NCBI RefSeq assembly: GCF_014672695.1
Contig: NZ_CP053923.1
Span: forward strand, 3,759,366 to 3,764,810
Direction: 5' to 3'
Source of the DNA: Defluviicoccus vanus
GTDB taxonomy: Bacteria > Pseudomonadota > Alphaproteobacteria > Rhodospirillales > Defluviicoccaceae
DNA: 5,445 nt
Numbering within the stretch: position 1 is the stretch's first letter; each line of letters starts with the position of its first letter. The translations under genes were made by a program, and so were the position numbers. This document shows, piece by piece, positions 1 to 4,327 of this stretch. The notes beneath the pieces were generated by a model that was given only the letters and a program-made list of their open reading frames with translations, was not told the origin of the DNA and did no database searches.

Positions 1-1176
1 GGTTGCTCGGGGAGATTGCGGGAGACCTTCGTGCCGCTGGCTCATCCGTCCGGTCATGCGCAGGTCGACTTTGGCGAGGCGATCGGCGTGATCGGCGGCG
101 TCCGGCAGAAGATCCACTTCTTCTGCATGGACCTGCCGCAATCGGATACTCCTTTCGTGAAGGCCTATCCGGCGGAGACGACGGAAGCCTTCCTCGACGG
201 GCATGTGTCGGCATTCGCCTTCTTTGGCGGCGTGCCGTTGTCGGTGCTTTACGACAACACGACGCTCGCGGTGGCGAAGATCTGCGGCGACGGCAGGCGG
301 GAGCGCACCCGGGCCTTTACGGAACTGCAGAGCCATTACCTGTTCCAGGATCGCTTCGGCCGTCCCGGCAAGGGCAACGACAAGGGCAAGGTCGAGGGGC
401 TGGTGAAGTATGCTCGATCGAACTTCCTGACGCCGATCCCCCAGGCGGCAAGCTTCGACGATCTCAATGCCATGCTGGAAGATCGCTGCCGGCAGCGACG
501 AGGCGAACGCGCCGGTCGCCACGGCGAAACCATCGGCGAGCGTCTCGTCGCCGACCTCGAAGCCTTCCGGGATTTGCCGGCGGTGCCATTGGAGCCGAGC
601 GAGAAGCGGGCGGCCCGTGTCTCATCGACCGCCCTGGTCCGCTACCGCGGCAACGACTACTCGGTACCGACGGCATACGGCTTCCGGGATGTTGTGGTGA
701 AGGGCTTCGTCGACGAGGTGGTGATCCTTTGTGCCGGCGAGGCGATCGCCCGGCATCGTCGCTGCTATGGCACGGGCACCTTCGTATTCGAGCCGCTGCA
801 CTATCTGGCGCTGATCGAGACGAAGCCGAATGCCCTCGACCAGGCGGCGGCGCTGAAAGACTGGGATCTGCCGGAGGCGTTCCAGCACCTGCGCCATCTC
901 CTCGAGGCGCGCATGGGCAACCGCGGCAGGCGGGAGTTCATCCAGGTGCTGCGGCTGATGGAGGCGATCCCGATGGAGATGGTGGCGAGCGCGGTCAGCG
1001 AAGCGATCCGGCTCGGCGTCATCGGCTTTGATGCGGTCAAGCAGATTGCTCTGGCGCGCGTCGAGCGGCGGCCGGCCCGGCTCGACCTGACGGCCTATCC
1101 ACATCTGCCGAAAATGGACGTCAGGATGACGGCGGCGGCTGACTACGCCGTTCTCGTTCCCGGGACAACGGCATGA
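1..1176 (+). CDS. istA: IS21-family transposase IstA, 5'-truncated by the window edge
   Basis: IstA is the DDE transposase of IS21 elements; it binds the terminal repeats and performs strand cutting and joining together with the ATPase IstB. The frame is open from base 1, so the N-terminal helix-turn-helix region is missing only because the window begins inside the gene. Counting from a TTG at 16, which is not the true start, the integrase-like core shows QVDFGEA with the first Asp at residue 18, LYDNTT with the second Asp at residue 80, and KGKVEGLVKYARSNFL with the Glu at residue 127, a complete D-D-E set. The C-terminal half contains YRGNDYSVP and TGTFVFEPLHYLALIETKP, typical of the IstA beta-barrel and C-terminal region. 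The stop codon overlaps the istB start (ATGA at 1173), implying translational coupling. No lesion is visible in the part present. Confidence 0.93.
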   Translation, partial: GCSGRLRETFVPLAHPSGHAQVDFGEAIGVIGGVRQKIHFFCMDLPQSDTPFVKAYPAETTEAFLDGHVSAFAFFGGVPLSVLYDNTTLAVAKICGDGRRERTRAFTELQSHYLFQDRFGRPGKGNDKGKVEGLVKYARSNFLTPIPQAASFDDLNAMLEDRCRQRRGERAGRHGETIGERLVADLEAFRDLPAVPLEPSEKRAARVSSTALVRYRGNDYSVPTAYGFRDVVVKGFVDEVVILCAGEAIARHRRCYGTGTFVFEPLHYLALIETKPNALDQAAALKDWDLPEAFQHLRHLLEARMGNRGRREFIQVLRLMEAIPMEMVASAVSEAIRLGVIGFDAVKQIALARVERRPARLDLTAYPHLPKMDVRMTAAADYAVLVPGTTA

Positions 1177-2105
1177 CCGGCAAGGCGGGCGCTGATGCGA
1201 TGCCGGCGGGAACGACAAGCGGCACACCGCAGGTTCTGCTGGCGCATCACCTCAAGCAGTTGAAGCTGCCGACCGTTCTGCGGGAATACGACAAGATCGC
1301 CCGCGAATGCGCACGCGACGGCGTCGATCATCCCCGCTATCTGCTGCGCCTGGTGGAACTCGCACTGATCGACCGAGAACGCCGAATGGTCGAGCGGCGG
1401 ATCAAGGCAGCACGCTTCCCGGCGGTCAAAAGCCTCGACACCTTCGACTTCACCGCGATTCCCAGCCTCAACAAGATGCTGGTGCTCGAGCTGGCCCGCT
1501 GCGAGTTCATCCTGCGCCGGGAGAACGTCATCGCGCTCGGCAACAGTGGCACCGGCAAGACCCATGTCGGGCTCGCCCTCGCTCTTGCCGCCTGCCAGAA
1601 GGGGTTCACCGTCGCCTTCACCACCGCAGCCGCCCTCGTGCACCAGTTGATGGAGGCGCGTGACGAGCGCCGCTTGCTGAAGCTGCAACGCGATCTCCAG
1701 TCGGTGATGTTGCTCATCGTCGACGAACTCGGTTACCTGCCGCTGTCGCCGACCGGGGCGGAACTTCTGTTCGAGGTGTTCTCCCAGCGCTACGAGCGCG
1801 GCTCGACCCTCGTCACCTCCAATCTGCCGTTCGAGGACTGGACCTCGGTGCTGGGATCGGAACGGCTCACCGGCGCGCTGCTCGACCGCCTGACCCACCA
1901 CGTCCATATCCTCACCATGAACGGCGACAGCTACCGGTTGAAGCAATCCGCCGGACGTCGTCGTCCCCCACCGCAGCCGATCGGGCGGAGCAAAACCAGA
2001 CCACCGCCGAGACCGTCGATCCCGAGACCGGCAAAACCAGCAAGCCCTGATCCCCGAGGCAAAGCCGACGCACGGCAAGGGGCCCGATCGGGCCCCTTGC
2101 CGTGA
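1173..2105 (+). CDS. istB: IS21-family helper ATPase IstB, with a probably frameshifted C-terminal tail
   Basis: IstB is the AAA+ ATPase partner of IstA, related to DnaC, that assembles on target DNA and stimulates transposition. The 310-residue product has Walker A GNSGTGKT at about residues 123-130 with the invariant Lys at 129, Walker B LLIVDELGYLPLS with Asp184-Glu185, LVTSNLPFEDW at about 213-223, and the family C-terminal signature HHVHILTMNGDSYRLKQS. IstB proteins are usually about 240-270 residues. Here a low-complexity Arg/Pro tail of about 50 residues follows the conserved part, and its last dozen residues are encoded by the palindrome at 2071-2104. One extra C in the C5 run at 1965-1969 would shift translation into a frame with a more ordinary hydrophilic tail (starting TAADRAEQNQ) that stops at 2048-2050, before the palindrome, giving about 292 residues. 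The core is intact, so function may be kept. The start is the ATG that overlaps the istA stop. Confidence 0.93.
   Translation: MTGKAGADAMPAGTTSGTPQVLLAHHLKQLKLPTVLREYDKIARECARDGVDHPRYLLRLVELALIDRERRMVERRIKAARFPAVKSLDTFDFTAIPSLNKMLVLELARCEFILRRENVIALGNSGTGKTHVGLALALAACQKGFTVAFTTAAALVHQLMEARDERRLLKLQRDLQSVMLLIVDELGYLPLSPTGAELLFEVFSQRYERGSTLVTSNLPFEDWTSVLGSERLTGALLDRLTHHVHILTMNGDSYRLKQSAGRRRPPPQPIGRSKTRPPPRPSIPRPAKPASPDPRGKADARQGARSGPLP
2071..2104. terminator. Perfect 34-bp palindrome, probable terminator of the IS21 operon
   Basis: The sequence is its own exact reverse complement over 34 bases: 15-bp GC-rich arms (CACGGCAAGGGGCCC) flank GATC. As RNA it would form a very stable 15-bp stem with a 4-base loop. 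It begins 20 bases after the predicted frame-corrected istB stop (2048-2050) and overlaps the stop of the uncorrected frame. No T-run follows on either strand, so it is not a standard intrinsic terminator. It could instead protect the mRNA 3' end or block outside transcription through the element. Confidence 0.6.
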
Positions 2106-2125
2106 TTGCACCGCTCTCGCCCAAA

Positions 2126-2176
2126 TGGCCTGCTTTTACTCCGACACCGTGGCCCGGAATTGCTCCGCCGTTGACA
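2126..2176 (+). repeat. IS21 right terminal region with two tandem 24-bp repeats
   Basis: Copies at 2126-2149 and 2150-2173 both start TGGCC, share TT and CTCCG at the same offsets, and differ at about nine of 24 positions. The second copy runs into ACA, giving the terminal TTGACA. IS21-family ends usually carry several such repeats as transposase binding sites. The matching repeats at the other end are not in the window. Confidence 0.65.
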
Positions 2177-2194
2177 CCGATTTGGGAGACCCTG

Positions 2195-2263
2195 ATGAGT
2201 GATCAAGAACGTCCGACATTGAGAACGAACTTGGTTGGCCAGCCCAACGGGGCGAAACCATGA
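2195..2263 (+). CDS. 22-codon ORF overlapping the DUF2274-like gene; possible leader or remnant of a trb gene
   Basis: The ORF has an ATG preceded seven bases upstream by GGGAG, a plausible ribosome binding site, and its TGA overlaps the ATG of the next gene (ATGA at 2260). The product begins MSDQERPTLR and ends in NGAKP; I do not recognise it. It starts only 18 bases after the IS21 end. It may be a genuine short leader that couples translation to the DUF2274-like gene, or the fused start and end of a deleted conjugation gene such as trbI, which often precedes DUF2274 genes. The second idea is speculation from gene order. Confidence 0.25.
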   Translation: MSDQERPTLRTNLVGQPNGAKP

Positions 2264-2796
2264 AGTCCCGCCCGATCGCCCTCGCGGCGTTGCCGCCAAA
2301 TGGACCTGCCACCAAGCTGCAGCTGGCAATCGATACCGCGCTTGCCGCCGACCTTGAATCCTACCGAGAAGCCTACGCAGAGGCCCACGGCCAAAGAATA
2401 GGTCTTGACCAGCTTGTTCCAGCGATCCTGAGAGCGTTCCTGCATCGCGACCGCGGGTTCCAAAAATGGAAGAAGAATACAGCTCGTGTCGCAGTCCCCC
2501 TGCCATCCACCTTATCACCAACGGCGATCCCCAACCTTTACCTGGGTCTGCGCAGTCCGTGGTCGACGGGAGCGGCCCTATTTCGTCTAACCGCGACGAA
2601 GAAGGTGGATTACCAACCGACGGCGAGATGCAAGCTGAATGACTCGACGAAGGCCACCGTTTGTCGAGCGCCGGGTCCTCAGCGCTTTCGAGACGGCCGC
2701 CTATCTCGGTCGATCGGTAAGCTGGCTCACCGACCATGCTCATCGGCTGCACAAGTCGGGATTTCCTCAGCCTATTCCAGTTGTCGGCGGTTATGA
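2260..2796 (+). CDS. DUF2274-like conjugation-locus protein with anomalous C-terminal extension
   Basis: About the first 72 residues resemble the small DUF2274 proteins found after trbI in the trb (type IV secretion) operons of alphaproteobacterial conjugative elements. Visible features are KLQLAIDTALAADLESY, then GQRIGLDQLVPAILRAFL and DRGFQKW, in the family's order and spacing. Function is unknown; a role near the mating-pair apparatus is inferred only from usual gene position. The family is normally about 75-85 residues, but this frame continues to 178 because no stop follows. The extra 105 residues look non-native: they overlap a 58-codon ORF in another frame (2466-2642) and most of the excisionase reading frame. 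A one-base change in the A5 run at 2462-2466 would join the domain to the 58-codon frame and end at 2642. The start overlaps the stop of the 22-codon ORF; no strong Shine-Dalgarno sequence is seen. The domain is fairly likely, the annotated end is not. Confidence 0.55.
   Translation: MKSRPIALAALPPNGPATKLQLAIDTALAADLESYREAYAEAHGQRIGLDQLVPAILRAFLHRDRGFQKWKKNTARVAVPLPSTLSPTAIPNLYLGLRSPWSTGAALFRLTATKKVDYQPTARCKLNDSTKATVCRAPGPQRFRDGRLSRSIGKLAHRPCSSAAQVGISSAYSSCRRL
2466..2642 (+). CDS. 58-residue acidic ORF, or out-of-frame tail of the DUF2274-like gene
   Basis: This ATG-started ORF encodes a hydrophilic, acidic product (begins MEEEYSSC, ends DGEMQAE) with no recognised domain or membrane segment. 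Its TGA overlaps the ATG of the excisionase-like gene (ATGA at 2639), the same coupling seen elsewhere in this operon, which argues that translation really does terminate here. There is no convincing ribosome binding site before its ATG, and the start abuts an A5 run in the DUF2274-like gene. It may therefore be the frameshifted C-terminus of that gene rather than a separate gene; the two choices cannot be separated from this sequence alone. Confidence 0.4.
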   Translation: MEEEYSSCRSPPAIHLITNGDPQPLPGSAQSVVDGSGPISSNRDEEGGLPTDGEMQAE

Positions 2797-2890
2797 TAAG
2801 CAAGCAATCGACTAGTGGCTCGATCGGATGGGAGGTGCTCCCCGCTCGGACGACTTCGACGACGCGTGGACCAATGCGGCGAATGGGTAA
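2639..2890 (+). pseudogene. Excisionase-like (AlpA/MerR-type HTH) gene interrupted by an in-frame TAG
   Basis: Reading from the ATG at 2639 gives an 83-codon frame ending in TAA at 2888, broken by TAG at codon 59 (2813-2815). The first part contains VLSAFETAAYLGRSVSWL followed by HKSGFPQPIPVVGGYDKQAID, the pattern of small winged-helix excisionases and AlpA-like regulators: recognition helix, a loop with Phe-Pro, then a strand leading to an Asp. After the TAG the frame continues WLDRMGG, exactly the family's usual closing helix, so the break is a lesion inside one gene rather than a gene boundary. The start overlaps the preceding stop (ATGA), and the final TAA overlaps the integrase ATG at 2883 by eight bases. 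Such proteins bend att DNA and direct the integrase towards excision; location just before the integrase fits. The truncated product has 58 residues and keeps the HTH but loses the last helix. It is too short for many gene callers. Confidence 0.7.
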
Positions 2891-4061
2891 AATCAAGATT
2901 CGCTACTTTGTCTGCAAGCACGGCCGCGGTGGTCGCGGCACATACTTCTATTGGCAGCCATCGGCCGATCTTCAGCGCGAGGGATGGCGCACCCGCCGCC
3001 TCTCCGACCAACTGGAAAGAGCGATCGCGGAAGCTCAACAGTTCAATCGGCAGGTCGACGAATGGCGCCAGGACCGCGACGTCTTACCGAATCAACCGGA
3101 CACGTTGCCGTGGCTCACCAAGCTCTATCGGATAGATGACCGGTTCACGTCGCTGAGCGCAGCCAGCAAGCGCAGCTACGATCAGTCGCTGATTGCGATT
3201 GAGGCTTGGTCCGAACGCGCCGGCGATCCGCCGCTCTCAAGCATCAAGAGAAAACATGTCAAGCTGTTCTATCGAGCGATGCTGGAAAAGACGCCGGCAA
3301 AAGCCAACGCTGTCATCCGGGTGCTGCGACTGCTCCTCGCATGCGCCATTGACGAAGGCTACCTCGATGAGAACCCCGCGTCCAAGCCACGCATGAAGGG
3401 CAGGCCGCCTCGACAACAGCGATGGACCGAGGAATCGATCCAGGCGTTTTGCGCGACCGCCCAAGTCGCCGATCGCGCATCGCTTCAACTTGCCGTGCTG
3501 CTCGGCGCCTGCCTCGGTCAACGACAAGGCGACATCCTGCGCATGACCTGGCAACAATATGACGGACAGCAGGTGACGCTACGGCAGGGCAAGACCGGCG
3601 TACTTATCGCCGTGCCGGCCATGGCAGAACTCAAGCTTTTTCTCGACGAGGCATTACAAAAGCGGCGTAAGCAACTACTGGGAGAGTTCGATGAAACCGT
3701 GTCGAGGAATTTGAAGGTCGATCGCGTTGACACGCGAATGGCCGTGAAAGCGTCGCCGATCTTGATCGCCGAAACCACGTCCAAACCCTACAAGGTGGAC
3801 CATTTCCGTCACGAGTTTCGCCGGATCGCCAACGCCGCGGGCCTCAACGACCTTCAGTTCCTTGATCTCCGGCGCTCGGCGGTTGTCCGGTTGGCGGAGG
3901 CAGGATGCACGGTGCCTCAGATTGCGGCGATCACCGGGCACCAATTGGACCGCACCTTGCGGATCCTGGAGACCTATCTGCCGCGCAACACGGAAATGGC
4001 CCGCGCTGCGATACACACGTTAGAGTCGTACAGAAACAGAACGAAGTTGGAAACAGACTAG
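2883..4061 (+). CDS. int: Phage-type tyrosine recombinase (integrase) of a tRNA-Lys-inserted element
   Basis: This 392-residue protein is a site-specific tyrosine recombinase, expected to integrate and excise the element at the adjacent tRNA-Lys gene. The N-terminal region (about 1-70) is Arg/Lys- and aromatic-rich, consistent with arm-type DNA binding. A SAM-like core-binding domain spans about 75-165, and the catalytic domain about 175-375. Catalytic residues visible are Arg214 in LGQRQGDIL, Lys237 in RQGKTG, Arg330 in FLDLRRSAVVRLAEAG, His353 in ITGHQL and the nucleophile Tyr365 in ILETYLPR. The usual His of the HxxR box is Leu327 here, a tolerated variation in some families. The ATG at 2883 is chosen because it overlaps the excisionase frame's stop and begins a conserved-looking MGKIKIRYF; the frame stays open upstream to another ATG at 2736, but that stretch lies inside the excisionase frame. 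The stop is 49 bases from the tRNA 3' end. Confidence 0.92.
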   Translation: MGKIKIRYFVCKHGRGGRGTYFYWQPSADLQREGWRTRRLSDQLERAIAEAQQFNRQVDEWRQDRDVLPNQPDTLPWLTKLYRIDDRFTSLSAASKRSYDQSLIAIEAWSERAGDPPLSSIKRKHVKLFYRAMLEKTPAKANAVIRVLRLLLACAIDEGYLDENPASKPRMKGRPPRQQRWTEESIQAFCATAQVADRASLQLAVLLGACLGQRQGDILRMTWQQYDGQQVTLRQGKTGVLIAVPAMAELKLFLDEALQKRRKQLLGEFDETVSRNLKVDRVDTRMAVKASPILIAETTSKPYKVDHFRHEFRRIANAAGLNDLQFLDLRRSAVVRLAEAGCTVPQIAAITGHQLDRTLRILETYLPRNTEMARAAIHTLESYRNRTKLETD

Positions 4062-4086
4062 GAATATGGTCGGAAAAGTTGGAAAC
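4044..4086 (+). repeat. 11-bp direct repeats beside the attachment site
   Basis: AAGTTGGAAAC occurs at 4044-4054, inside the last integrase codons, and again at 4076-4086. The starts are 32 bp apart, about three helical turns, and the second copy ends 24 bases from the tRNA 3' end. The position and spacing fit arm-type integrase or excisionase binding sites, but this role is inferred from position only. Confidence 0.5.
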
Positions 4087-4110
4087 GCTTTCGTAACTCC
4101 TTGAAATTGG

Positions 4111-4183
<73 letters not shown>

Positions 4184-4198
4184 CCAGGGGGAAGGAGG

Positions 4199-4227
4199 TT
4201 ACTAGCAGAGCCATGCGTCGCTGTCGA
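4199..4227 (-). promoter_or_regulatory. Possible promoter for tRNA-Lys
   Basis: On the minus strand, TCGACA (4227-4222) resembles a -35 box (5 of 6 to TTGACA) and is separated by 17 bp from TAGTAA (4204-4199), a weak -10 match. The -10 lies 15 bases before the first base of the tRNA. The -35 part overlaps the left arm of the stem-loop at 4213-4255. Weakly supported. Confidence 0.3.
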
Positions 4228-4255
4228 TACGTTCGCGTAGCCGATAGCGACGCAT
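4213..4255. repeat. Long imperfect palindrome with a TTCG-capped apical hairpin
   Basis: ATGCGTCGCTGTCG (4213-4226) pairs with CGATAGCGACGCAT (4242-4255) over 14 positions with a single G-T wobble. Inside it a second short stem TACG/CGTA closes a TTCG loop (4228-4239), with a small internal bulge between the stems. The whole is one 43-nt hairpin in non-coding DNA between tRNA-Lys and the IS1380 element. No T-run follows on either strand, so an ordinary intrinsic terminator is unlikely. It could be a rhizobial REP/RIME-like intergenic repeat, a structured RNA end or a protein-binding palindrome. Confidence 0.6.
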
Positions 4256-4273
4256 TCGGATGATTCGGATGAT
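4254..4273 (+). repeat. 9-bp tandem repeat, 2.2 copies
   Basis: ATTCGGATG is repeated exactly at 4254-4262 and 4263-4271, followed by AT. It starts in the last two bases of the preceding stem-loop. Nothing indicates a function; slippage is the simplest origin. Confidence 0.5.
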
Positions 4274-4327
4274 CAGGACGAGGAATGTCGTGGCCCGGTT
4301 ACGTGGCTACGACCAGGGGACGCCCGC

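Larger units (their letters stand above)
1..2176 (+). mobile_element. IS21-family insertion sequence, right-hand part (left end outside window)
   Basis: The istA-istB gene pair, in that order and overlapping by ATGA, defines the IS21 family. The right boundary is placed at 2176 because the sequence 3' of istB holds two tandem copies of a 24-bp repeat beginning TGGCC and then ends in TTGACA. IS21 elements typically have multiple terminal repeats bound by the transposase and tips of the TG...CA type. The left end, the 5' part of istA and any target duplication lie outside the window, so the boundary cannot be confirmed by a matching inverted repeat. The element sits directly upstream of a short leader ORF and the DUF2274-like gene, and probably separates them from the rest of a conjugation operon. 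Confidence 0.85.

Noticed and set aside
3..1031. A 342-codon plus-strand frame overlapping istA
   Set aside because: Arg/Gly/Pro-rich shadow of istA, whose own frame carries the DDE motifs.
1143..2111. A 322-codon minus-strand open frame opposite istB
   Set aside because: It is the mirror of istB, which has clear Walker motifs; the composition is that of a shadow frame.
2736..2882. N-terminal extension of the integrase to the ATG at 2736
   Set aside because: The extra 49 residues overlap the excisionase frame and look unlike an integrase; the ATG at 2883 overlaps the xis stop and starts conserved-looking sequence.
1931..2896. A 321-codon minus-strand open frame opposite istB end, DUF2274 and xis
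   Set aside because: No recognisable domain; it crosses the IS21 boundary and the palindrome and lies opposite better-supported coding frames. High GC makes long antisense frames common.
4062..4110. Intrinsic terminator between integrase and tRNA-Lys
   Set aside because: No convincing stem followed by a T-run was found; only the 11-bp direct repeat stands out.
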